Positions 1-5,819 of a DNA stretch of 8,095 nt are shown here, piece after piece. The notes below the pieces were generated by a model. That model did no database searches and was not told the DNA's origin. It saw only the letters and a program-made list of their open reading frames with translations. This stretch comes from JALZAA01 sp046724655 (lineage in GTDB: Bacteria > Actinomycetota > Acidimicrobiia > IMCC26256 > JACDBD01). Within the stretch, counting starts at the first letter, position 1, and each line of letters begins with the position of its first letter. Location: assembly GCA_046724655.1 (NCBI GenBank), contig JBKOWY010000047.1, positions 1-8,095 of the forward strand, read 5' to 3'. The position numbers and the translations under genes are program-made.

Positions 1-777
1 CTCGGCGTCGGCGTCGTACCGCTCCTCGAGCTGACCGACATAGGTGCTTACGTCGTCGTCCTGCGACACGACCTCGTCGACGCGCGCTCGCCACGCCCGC
101 GCCTCCTCGTCAAGCGCGTCCAGCTCGAACGGGGTCCCGAGCAGCTGCCCCAGCCGGTCGAGAAGCGCCCGCATGGCGAGCGGGTTGGGCGGCGTCGACA
201 CGTAGTGCGGGACGGGCGCCCACAGCGACGCCGATACGACCCCCGCGGCTCGGGCGGTGTCGTGCAAGACACCCACGATGCCGGTCGGGCCCTCGTAGCG
301 CGAGCGCTGCAGCCCGAGGCGCCCCATGAGGTCGGGATCTGTCGTCGCGCCCGTGACGCGCATGGGTCTCGTATGCGGCACGTCGGCGAGCAGCGCCCCC
401 AGCGTCACCACCATCTCGCAGCCGGTTTCGGCGGCCACATTGAGTACCTCGTGGCAGAACGCCGACCACTGCAGGTTCGGCTCCACGCCTCGCAGCACGA
501 CCAGATCGCGCGTGCCGACCGGTACGGCAAAGAACTCGTTGGCCGGCCACTTCAATCCGCGCGTCACGCCGTCGACGAGCTCGACCGTGGGCCGAACGGA
601 CTGGAAGTCGAAATGCTCCTCCGGGTCGATCGAGGCGATCTTTGTTGCCCCGAACCGGCCCGTCAGCCAGCCGCCCGCCTGGGACGCGGCGCTGGCGGCG
701 TCGTTCCATCCCTCGAAACCTGCGACCAGAACGGGATGGCGTAGCGCCGGCTTCTGTTCCCACGCGAGCCCTGCCAT
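1..777 (-). CDS. PAC2-family protein (3' end cut by left edge)
   Basis: The minus strand is open from ATG at 777 to the edge: 259 codons seen and no stop reached, so the C-terminus is missing. The N-terminal region has the motif VLVAGFEGWNDAASAAS (residues 17-33), and further in there is RGVEPNLQWSAF (96-107), both typical of actinobacterial PAC2 proteins. These resemble archaeal/eukaryotic proteasome-assembly chaperones in fold. Actinobacterial members have no settled role, so a link to the proteasome would be inference only. The visible tail (about 221-259) is acidic and probably helical. Actinobacterial members are usually near 280-300 aa, so little should be missing. The gene starts 31 nt after the stop of the SCO6745-family gene and is probably last or near last in that operon. 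Only a weak AGG lies before the start. Confidence 0.85.
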   Translation of the reverse strand, partial: MAGLAWEQKPALRHPVLVAGFEGWNDAASAASQAGGWLTGRFGATKIASIDPEEHFDFQSVRPTVELVDGVTRGLKWPANEFFAVPVGTRDLVVLRGVEPNLQWSAFCHEVLNVAAETGCEMVVTLGALLADVPHTRPMRVTGATTDPDLMGRLGLQRSRYEGPTGIVGVLHDTARAAGVVSASLWAPVPHYVSTPPNPLAMRALLDRLGQLLGTPFELDALDEEARAWRARVDEVVSQDDDVSTYVGQLEERYDADAE

Positions 778-808
778 CGCCTGAGCTTAGGACCGCGGGA
801 AGCGCTCG

Positions 809-1663
809 CTAGCCGCGTGTCCCGCGCAGCTTCGAGAAGTCGACGGGGTAGCCGCCACCGTCGACGATCGTCTTGGCCATCGGCTGCATCAGCGAGAACA
901 GCTCGTCGGCGCGGTCGCCGAGTCGGCCGATGACCTCGCGTTCGGCGAGATCGGTGTCGTGCTCGATCTCGGCCCGAAACTTCTCGCCCGCCTCGGTCAG
1001 CTGGTTGTCGCCGTCGAGCAGCCCGCGTGCCCGAAGCCGTTCGCGAGCCGCGTCGACCTCTTCCTCGTTCCAGCCCCGCGTGAACACGTACGCGCCCGGC
1101 TGGAGGCCCCAGGTCAGCTCCGTGAGCACGGTGATCTCGCACGAGTCGGTGCACGAGACCCACGCGGCGATGTGACCGTCGCCGCGGTGCTCGCGGACGA
1201 GGTCGGCGGCGCGCCACAGGCGTCCCATCGGGGTGTCGGGGACGGGCAGGACCGAAAGCCCGGAGTAGAGCATTCGGCCCGACGGGTCGACGCCGTCGGT
1301 GAGCGAGACCAGGATCTCGGTCGCCTCCTTCACCTCGGGCCCGGGCTCGCCCAGCAAGCGCGTCAGCTGCTCGGTCGCGCCGGCCAGCCGGGCGTCGAGC
1401 AGCGGCTCGGGGTCGGTCTTCGACCACCCACCGGTGACGGCCTGCTCGACCACCGCCGGCTTGAACGCCCCGAACGCAGCGCAGATCACGCTCCAGGGCG
1501 CCTTCCCCAGGCACGCGCCCCGGCTGCAGAAGTAGCCCTCGAAGTAGTTGAGGCCCTGCTCCTCGTAGCGCTGCTGGGCCTCGGGCGCGAAGTACACGCC
1601 GGCGGCGATCGGCTCGACGAGGTTCCGGAGACGCCGCGCCGTCCCGTGCAGATCCATGCCCAT
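809..1663 (-). CDS. SCO6745-family protein with a C-terminal winged-helix-like region
   Basis: A 284-aa soluble protein. Residues 38-70 contain LNYFEGYFCSRGACLGKAP followed by an AAFGAFKP stretch, matching the YFxxRxAPLG...FxNFxP pattern of the actinobacterial SCO6745 family (older annotations: SalK-like). Residues about 195-235 (RGWNEEEVDAARERLRARG, then a LTEAGEKFR strand-turn) look like a MarR-type recognition helix and wing, hence the common 'HTH' label. No biochemical function is established. The variant here has cysteines at 46 and 51 inside the conserved motif; I recall Ala-Pro in the usual motif where this has Ala-Cys. ATG 1663 is preferred over an in-frame ATG at 1708, directly after the upstream FAH stop, because AGGGGG lies 4 nt before 1663 and nothing comparable precedes 1708. 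It is the middle gene of the FAH-SCO6745-PAC2 run. Confidence 0.8.
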   Translation of the reverse strand: MGMDLHGTARRLRNLVEPIAAGVYFAPEAQQRYEEQGLNYFEGYFCSRGACLGKAPWSVICAAFGAFKPAVVEQAVTGGWSKTDPEPLLDARLAGATEQLTRLLGEPGPEVKEATEILVSLTDGVDPSGRMLYSGLSVLPVPDTPMGRLWRAADLVREHRGDGHIAAWVSCTDSCEITVLTELTWGLQPGAYVFTRGWNEEEVDAARERLRARGLLDGDNQLTEAGEKFRAEIEHDTDLAEREVIGRLGDRADELFSLMQPMAKTIVDGGGYPVDFSKLRGTRG

Positions 1664-1667
1664 GTTG

Positions 1668-1673
1668 CCCCCT
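1668..1673 (-). promoter_or_regulatory. Ribosome binding site that sets the SCO6745-family start
   Basis: The minus strand reads AGGGGG, then CAAC, then ATG at 1663. An ATG six bases further on (1657) would be 10 nt away. The site lies in the 45-nt gap after the FAH-family stop and argues against the earlier in-frame ATG at 1708. Confidence 0.6.
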
Positions 1674-1708
1674 ATGTCGGCTTCGTACGGACGGGCTCGC
1701 TCCCGCAT

Positions 1709-2437
1709 CTAGCGGCGGATGACCCGGTTCCGGAGCGTACCGATCCCGGCGATCGTGATCTCCACGACGTCGCCATCCTCGAGCCAGCGCTGCGGTTTGC
1801 GTGCCATGCCCACGCCGCCCGGCGTGCCGGTGAGGATGACGTCCCCGCGCTCGAGTGTGAGCCCCCGCGAGAGGTGCGCGATGAGCTGCGGGACGCCGAA
1901 AACGAGCTGGTCAGTGTTCGAGCACTGCAGCACCTCGCCGTTCACCCGGGTTTCGATGGTGAGATTCCCGAGGTCGAGCTCGTCCGGGGTGACCAGCACG
2001 GGTCCGAGCGGGCAGAACGTGTCGAACGACTTCGACCACGACCACTGGCCGGTCGTGAACTGGTGGTCCCGGGAGCTCACGTCGTGCGCGCACGTGACGC
2101 CCTCCACCACGTCGAGGGCTTCGTCCTCGGGCACGTCGCGGGCGCGCTGTCCGATCACGACCGCGAGCTCGCCCTCGTAATCCGGCTGGGTGACGTGAGG
2201 TGGGATGAGGATGTCGTCGCCATGACCGACGACCGACCCCGTCGCTTTCACGAACACGACGGGCTCCGACGGCAGGGGCGCGCCGGTCTCGGCTGCGTGG
2301 TCGCGGTAGTTGAGCCCGATCGCCCACACCATGCGCAAGCCGTCGACGGGCGGATCCAGGTTCAGGCTCGCCGCGATCGTGTCGGCGTCGGCGGCGTCGA
2401 CGTCCTGGCGTTCACCTTCATTCCAGATCCATCGCAT
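1709..2437 (-). CDS. Fumarylacetoacetate hydrolase (FAH) family protein
   Basis: A 242-aa enzyme of the FAH fold, which hydrolyses or isomerises/decarboxylates acylpyruvate-type or homoprotocatechuate-pathway diketo acids using Mg2+ or Mn2+. Seen: catalytic-region GLNYRDHAAE (41-50, His47), the VFVKATGSVVG loop (61-71), metal-ligand motif DYEGELAVVIG (86-96, Glu88 and Glu90), AHDVSSRD (117-124, Asp119 as third ligand), the Lys136-containing WSKSFDTFCPLGP (133-145), and TGTPGGVG (203-210). All expected catalytic residues are present. The N-terminus before the catalytic domain is only about 35 residues, as in short fumarylpyruvate hydrolase/acylpyruvase-like members, so the exact substrate cannot be named. 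The frame runs open to 2803, but AAGGAGG 4 nt before ATG 2437 fixes the start. Probably first gene of the three-gene minus-strand operon. Confidence 0.92.
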   Translation of the reverse strand: MRWIWNEGERQDVDAADADTIAASLNLDPPVDGLRMVWAIGLNYRDHAAETGAPLPSEPVVFVKATGSVVGHGDDILIPPHVTQPDYEGELAVVIGQRARDVPEDEALDVVEGVTCAHDVSSRDHQFTTGQWSWSKSFDTFCPLGPVLVTPDELDLGNLTIETRVNGEVLQCSNTDQLVFGVPQLIAHLSRGLTLERGDVILTGTPGGVGMARKPQRWLEDGDVVEITIAGIGTLRNRVIRR

Positions 2438-2441
2438 CGGT

Positions 2442-2448
2442 CCTCCTT
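2442..2448 (-). promoter_or_regulatory. Strong ribosome binding site for the FAH-family gene
   Basis: The minus strand reads AAGGAGG-ACCG-ATG, a near-perfect anti-16S match at close spacing. It rules out the longer in-frame reading that would begin at 2803 inside the antisense of the ATPase gene. Confidence 0.8.
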
Positions 2449-2473
2449 TGTCGCCGTCGCAAGCTCCGGCTCT

Positions 2474-2505
2474 GCGGCGACGGACGGCAAAGCCGCCGTC
2501 GCCGC
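2474..2505. repeat. Long GC-rich inverted repeat in the divergent spacer
   Basis: The left arm at 2474-2488 (GCGGCGACGG-AC-GGC) and right arm at 2492-2505 (GCC-G-CCGTCGCCGC) pair over 13 base pairs around an AAA loop, with one small AC/G internal mismatch. Because it sits between divergent genes it is not at the end of any gene. It would fall in the 5' leader of the FAH operon if transcription starts near 2502. Confidence 0.65.
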
Positions 2506-2521
2506 GGGATCCTAAATCCCG
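2505..2521. repeat. Short inverted repeat CGGGAT-N5-ATCCCG
   Basis: Perfect 6-bp arms (2505-2510 and 2516-2521) flank CCTAA, directly adjoining the larger hairpin. It overlaps the TAGGAT -10 candidate on the minus strand, a position suited to an operator, though six-base arms can arise by chance. Confidence 0.45.
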
Positions 2522-2557
2522 GTCCCTGGTCTGACCGCCGTCTGTCATGCTCGTGTC

Positions 2558-3349
2558 ATGCCCTCCATCGACGGCGACATCCTGCGCGCACGCGGGCTTG
2601 TCAAGCAGTACAAGCGCGTCCGTGCCGTCGACGGCGTCGACCTGACAGTCGCCCCCGGTGAGCGCGTCGCGCTCCTCGGGCCCAACGGCGCCGGGAAGAC
2701 CACGACGCTGCTGATGCTGCTCGGCGTCGTCACGCCCGACGCGGGCTCGGTGGAGATCGCCGGCCACCAGCTCCCGCGCCACCGCAGCGCCGCCGCCGCC
2801 CACGTAGGTTTCGCCGCCGGGTACCTCCCGCTCCCCGAGCGGCTACGGGTCCGCGAGTTCCTGCGCCTGTTCGCGCAGCTCTACGGGCTGCACGACCCTG
2901 GGCCGCCGGTCGACGCGGGCCTGACCCGCTTCGGGATCACACACCTCGCCGACGCCATGGGGAACGAGCTCTCGTCGGGCCAGCGCACGCTGGTCGGCGT
3001 CGTGAAGGCCGCGCTGCACTCGCCGGCGCTGCTGATCCTCGACGAGCCCACCGCGTCGCTCGATCCGGACGTCGCGTTGAAGGTGCGCACCGGGCTCAAC
3101 CGCTTGTGCGCCGAGGACGGCACCGCGCTGCTGGTGACCAGCCACAACATGGTCGAGGTGGAGCGACTCTGCGATCGTGTCGTGTTCATCTCCCAAGGGC
3201 GGGTGGTCGCCGACGGTCGCCCCGGCGATGTAGCGGCGCGGTTCGGTCGCGATGACCTCGAAGGTGTCTTCTTGCACCTCGCCGAGGAGCGGCCGGAGCG
3301 CCGCCACGAACGCCGCCATGCGCGCGCTTGGAGGAGGAGGGGAGTATGA
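2558..3349 (+). CDS. ABC transporter ATP-binding protein (ABC-2 exporter type)
   Basis: A 263-aa nucleotide-binding subunit that would power export through the adjacent permease. Seen in order: Walker A GPNGAGKTT (41-49), ABC signature LSSGQ (138-142), Walker B LLILDE (158-163) running into the D-loop SLDP (167-170), and switch His196 in LVTSHNMVEVE. The architecture matches DrrA/NatA-like exporter ATPases of antibiotic, lipid or polysaccharide carriers; substrate unknown. Oddity: around residues 84-93 (GFAAGYLPLP), where the Q-loop glutamine is expected, no Gln is present. The C-terminus from about 246 is Arg-rich, partly because the DNA there also encodes the purine-rich ribosome binding site of the next gene. 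The start ATG 2558 has no Shine-Dalgarno and no in-frame upstream alternative, so a leaderless or short-leader mRNA is possible. The stop overlaps the permease start (ATGA). Confidence 0.93.
   Translation: MPSIDGDILRARGLVKQYKRVRAVDGVDLTVAPGERVALLGPNGAGKTTTLLMLLGVVTPDAGSVEIAGHQLPRHRSAAAAHVGFAAGYLPLPERLRVREFLRLFAQLYGLHDPGPPVDAGLTRFGITHLADAMGNELSSGQRTLVGVVKAALHSPALLILDEPTASLDPDVALKVRTGLNRLCAEDGTALLVTSHNMVEVERLCDRVVFISQGRVVADGRPGDVAARFGRDDLEGVFLHLAEERPERRHERRHARAWRRRGV
3335..3340 (+). promoter_or_regulatory. Ribosome binding site of the ABC permease
   Basis: AGGAGG inside the purine run 3331-3344 lies 5 nt before ATG 3346. It favours ATG 3346 over the in-frame TTG at 3328, which would add six residues and lies upstream of the site. 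Confidence 0.75.
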
Positions 3350-4134
3350 GCTGGCTGCGCATCCGCGCCGTCGCCCGCCGCCACGCCTATGTGCTCCAGC
3401 GCGCGCCGCAGCGCTGGTTCGACGTCGTGATCTGGCCCGTCGTCGACGCCGTGTTGTTCGGCGCGATCGGCGTCTACTTCGCGCGCCAGTCGGGCGCCGG
3501 CGCCGCGGGCGCCGGATTCCTCCTCGCCGGCATCTTGCTCTTCCACGTCGTGTTCCAGGCCGAGGTGAGCCTGGCCACGGGCTTCATGGAGGAGACGTGG
3601 TCCCGCAACCTGTTGAACCTGCTCGTCACGCCGTTGCGCGAGGGCGAGTACGTCGCGGGGGTGGTGCTGTTCGGCCTGGCCAAGCTGGCGATGGGCGTAA
3701 GCGTCGTCGGCCTCGTCGCGCTCGGGCTCTTCGCGTTCAACATCACCGACATCGGGTTGGCGCTGGTACCGATCATCGCGTTGCTGCTCGTGGTCGGTTG
3801 GGCCGTGGGGCTGATCGTGATCGGCCTGATCCTGCGGGTCGGCCAGGGTGCCGAGATCCTGGCGTGGGGGTTGCTCGCCATGCTCATGCCGCTGTCGGGC
3901 ATCTTCTACCCGGTGAGCTCGCTCCCCGGCGTGCTGCAGCCCATCGGCACCGCGCTGCCGATGACGCACATCTTCGTCGCCGCCCGCACGGTGCTCGAAG
4001 GCGACGCGCTCCCATGGGACGAGCTCGGTATAGCCGCCGCCGGCACGCTCGTGCTCGGGGTCGGGGCGGTGTGGTTCGTGGTACGCATGCTCGCTGTGTT
4101 CCGCGCCCGCGGTTACATCAGCCGGCACGTCTGA
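3346..4134 (+). CDS. ABC-2 type transporter permease
   Basis: A 262-aa integral membrane subunit. Six hydrophobic segments are visible at about 27-46, 56-78, 103-131, 137-163, 168-190 and 226-251, the usual ABC-2 topology. EETWSRNLLNLLVTPLREGE (82-101) is the typical cytoplasmic coupling stretch between helices 2 and 3. The segment SGIFYPVSSLPGVLQPIGTA (184-203), continuing to LPMTH and AAR, is the characteristic ABC-2 signature before the last helix. The length fits a half-transporter that dimerises and pairs with the ATPase. It is translationally coupled to the ATPase by the ATGA overlap at 3346-3349. Such pairs export drugs, lipids or glycans; no neighbour identifies the substrate. The gene ends 23 nt from the convergent phosphotransferase stop, with no clear terminator between. 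Confidence 0.9.
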   Translation: MSWLRIRAVARRHAYVLQRAPQRWFDVVIWPVVDAVLFGAIGVYFARQSGAGAAGAGFLLAGILLFHVVFQAEVSLATGFMEETWSRNLLNLLVTPLREGEYVAGVVLFGLAKLAMGVSVVGLVALGLFAFNITDIGLALVPIIALLLVVGWAVGLIVIGLILRVGQGAEILAWGLLAMLMPLSGIFYPVSSLPGVLQPIGTALPMTHIFVAARTVLEGDALPWDELGIAAAGTLVLGVGAVWFVVRMLAVFRARGYISRHV

Positions 4135-4157
4135 CGTTCACGGCGTGGCGCGCCGGC

Positions 4158-5210
4158 TCAGCCGCGCAGCGCCGGGATCGAGGATCGGTTGGCCTGCTCG
4201 AGCGCCTCGTCGACGAGGCTCTTCACCATCTGGCCCATGTGCTCGAAGCCCTCTCCGAGCGTCTTGCCCATCCGGTACCGGGCGGCGATTCCTTCGACGA
4301 TGATCGCGAGCTTGTAGAACGCGAAGACGACGTAGAAGTCGAGGTTGTCGACGTTCCGGCCCGTCTCCTTGGCGTACAGCTCGACGACTTCGTCGCGGCT
4401 CGCGAACCCGGCCTCCTCTTCGATCGCTTGGCCGGTGGCGATGATCTGCGCTTCGGACTGGCCCCAGTACAGGAGGAACAGCCCGACATCGGCGAGCGGG
4501 TCACCGAGCGTCGACATCTCCCAGTCGAGCACGGCAGCGATCGTGCCGGGGTCGTCCGGCGCCAGCATCGTGTTGTCGAGCCGGTAGTCGCCGTGCACGA
4601 TGGTGGGCGGCCCGGACTCGGGCAGCGCGTTGCGCAAACGCCGCGCCAGGTCGTCGATCGCGGGAAGCTCGTCGGCCTTGGAGCGTTCCCACTGCTGATT
4701 CCACCGGCGCAACTGGCGTTCCATGAACCCGTCGGGGTGACCGAACTCGCCGAGCCCGACCGCCTCGAAGTCGACCCGATGGATGCGGGCGAGCACGTCG
4801 ACGAGCTCGCGGGAGCACGCTGCCGCCTCGTCGTGCGTCAGAGTGGCCAGCTCTTCCCCGGTGCGAAGGATCCGGCCATGGACGCGTTCCATCACATAGA
4901 ACGGCGCGCCGTTGACATCGGTGTCGTCGCAGAGCGCGAACGTCGTCGGTACGGGGACATCGGTGTCGGCGAGCGCGGTGATGACCCGGTACTCGCGCGC
5001 CATGTCGTGCGCAGTCGGCAGCACGTGACCGAGGGGCGGGCGGCGCAACACCCACTCGTGCTCGCCGTCGGTGATGACGTACGTGAGGTTCGACCGTCCG
5101 CCTGCGATCAGCTCCGCCGACAGCGGCCGCCCGTCGGCTCCCTCGACATGCTCGGCGAAGTACGCGCCCAACGATTCGAGATCGACGCCTTCCGGAGCCT
5201 CGTCGGCCAC
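4158..5210 (-). CDS. Phosphotransferase family protein (APH/choline kinase fold)
   Basis: A 350-aa kinase-like enzyme. Seen: the nucleotide-loop region IAGGRSNLTYVI (35-46), FYVMERVHGRI (104-114) at the hinge, catalytic loop IVHGDYRLDN (204-213, with Asp208 and Asn213), and metal-binding VLDWEMSTLGDPLADVG (227-243, Asp229). This exact style (HGDYRLDN plus DWEMSTLGDPLADVG) is that of the ACAD10/ACAD11-type phosphotransferase branch, common in actinobacteria and proteobacteria and often linked to acyl-CoA dehydrogenases. A true antibiotic-resistance aminoglycoside kinase is unlikely. The substrate is unknown; phosphorylation of a hydroxyacyl-CoA is a family-level idea. GTG 5210 is chosen because upstream extension of the frame would run through the large inverted repeat at 5227-5265 and because the family fold begins near here. 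No good Shine-Dalgarno precedes it, so the start is less certain than the identity. No acyl-CoA dehydrogenase gene is in the window. Confidence 0.9.
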   Translation of the reverse strand: MADEAPEGVDLESLGAYFAEHVEGADGRPLSAELIAGGRSNLTYVITDGEHEWVLRRPPLGHVLPTAHDMAREYRVITALADTDVPVPTTFALCDDTDVNGAPFYVMERVHGRILRTGEELATLTHDEAAACSRELVDVLARIHRVDFEAVGLGEFGHPDGFMERQLRRWNQQWERSKADELPAIDDLARRLRNALPESGPPTIVHGDYRLDNTMLAPDDPGTIAAVLDWEMSTLGDPLADVGLFLLYWGQSEAQIIATGQAIEEEAGFASRDEVVELYAKETGRNVDNLDFYVVFAFYKLAIIVEGIAARYRMGKTLGEGFEHMGQMVKSLVDEALEQANRSSIPALRG

Positions 5211-5226
5211 GGCGCGCAGCCTACGG

Positions 5227-5265
5227 TGCGTATCTGAACGACGCCTGGCGTCGCTCAGATACGCA
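5227..5265. repeat. 19-bp-arm inverted repeat between whiB and the phosphotransferase (terminator or operator)
   Basis: The arms at 5227-5245 (begins TGCGTATCTGA) and 5247-5265 (ends TCAGATACGCA) pair perfectly except for one A/C mismatch (5238/5254), around a single central base at 5246. It starts 12 nt after the whiB stop codon and ends 16 nt before the phosphotransferase GTG. It could terminate or protect the 3' end of whiB mRNA, but there is no U-run after it on either strand. It could also be an operator for the phosphotransferase gene. Confidence 0.75.
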
Positions 5266-5277
5266 TCGGGTGCGTTA

Positions 5278-5628
5278 TCAGGCGACGCGCGGGGTGCGAG
5301 GCTTGACCGGGCTGCCCGCGCCCTTCGGGTACCGGGCGACGCGGCCGACGGGCATGTCGACGCGGAACCCGGCCGCAGCACGCTCCTCCTCGGACTCGCC
5401 GCCCCAGAAGCCGTACTCGCGGTTCTCGCGGGCCCAGTTACGGCATTCCCGGATGACCGGGCACATCGCGCACACGGCACGAGCATTGTCCTCGCGTACT
5501 TCCCGGGCCTCGGGGCGCTCGCCGGCAGGAGCGAAGAACAACTCGGTGCGACCCTGGCACGCCGCGTCGGCGGTCCAGGCCAACGGCCCGCTGAAGATCA
5601 GGTTGGAGACGGACTCCACGACCGCCAC
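5278..5628 (-). CDS. WhiB-family transcriptional regulator
   Basis: A 116-aa iron-sulfur regulator; WhiB-like proteins bind a 4Fe-4S cluster and act with the principal sigma factor. The four cluster cysteines are present: Cys24 (in DAACQG), Cys53 and Cys56 (CAMC), and Cys62 (REC), i.e. the C-x2-C-x5-C arrangement. The family turn motif GFWGGESEEER is at 73-83. A basic tail follows (GRVARYPKG and KPRTPR, 95-115), the expected DNA-contacting part. I do not assign a WhiB subclass. GTG 5628 is chosen as start because GGGGGAGG lies 6 nt before it (5642-5635). The gene ends in tandem in-frame stops TGA-TAA (5280-5275), then the large inverted repeat. It is divergent from the LysR-type gene, with 191 bp between starts. 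Confidence 0.93.
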   Translation of the reverse strand: MAVVESVSNLIFSGPLAWTADAACQGRTELFFAPAGERPEAREVREDNARAVCAMCPVIRECRNWARENREYGFWGGESEEERAAAGFRVDMPVGRVARYPKGAGSPVKPRTPRVA

Positions 5629-5819
5629 GGCCAGCCTCCCCCGGTCTGTGCCTCAGCAAGAAGGAAGAGCTCGGGGGGTCGGTGGGGGGCTACCGGCCCT
5701 CCGAGTCCTCCAGAGCCTCATCCTGACCGCTGACGTCGAATCTGTCCAACAGGTAGGATTGATAGGATCCATCAGTGCTAAAGATGGCAAGTCGGCGAGT
5801 ACGGAAGGATTGGGAGATC
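5629..5819. promoter_or_regulatory. Divergent promoter region of whiB and the LysR-type gene
   Basis: For the LysR gene, CTGACG (5730-5735) and TAGGAT (5754-5759) with an 18-nt spacer are plausible -35/-10 hexamers, each matching consensus at four of six bases. A second TAGGAT follows at 5763-5768. Between them lies the dyad CTGT-CCA-ACAG (5742-5752), placed where an autoregulating LysR protein could bind. For whiB, TTGGAC on the minus strand (5751-5746 region) is a weak -35 candidate. The long whiB leader of about 100 nt or more is consistent with regulated expression. All of this is by eye. Confidence 0.45.

Larger units (their letters stand above)
2438..2557. promoter_or_regulatory. Divergent promoter region, FAH operon / ABC exporter
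   Basis: This 120-bp spacer must hold the promoters of two divergent units. On the minus strand TAGGAT (2514-2509) is the best -10-like hexamer for the FAH operon, but no good -35 lies 17-18 nt upstream of it. On the plus strand no Shine-Dalgarno precedes the ATPase ATG and no convincing promoter hexamers were found. A TGAC-N8-GTCA dyad (2532-2547) ends 10 nt before the ATPase start. The two inverted repeats are listed separately. Confidence 0.5.

Noticed and set aside
959..2515. A 518-codon open frame on the plus strand.
   Set aside because: It is antisense to the SCO6745-family and FAH-family genes, both recognisable with good ribosome binding sites. Its translation is Arg/His/Asp-rich without any motif, the usual shadow of high-GC codon bias.
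2881..4128. A 415-codon open frame on the minus strand.
   Set aside because: It is antisense to the ATPase and permease, and its translation is low-complexity His/Asp/Gln/Glu-rich.
4135..4157. A terminator between the convergent permease and phosphotransferase genes.
   Set aside because: The 23-nt gap has only short GC palindromes (e.g. GGCGCGCC at 4147-4154) with no stable stem and no U-run.
4158..5210. Aminoglycoside resistance kinase.
   Set aside because: The motifs match the ACAD10/11-like phosphotransferase branch, and there is no resistance or mobile-element context.
3252..5237. A 661-codon open frame on the plus strand.
   Set aside because: It overlaps the ABC permease in another frame and runs antisense through the phosphotransferase; composition is Arg-rich and Asp/Val-rich with no domain.
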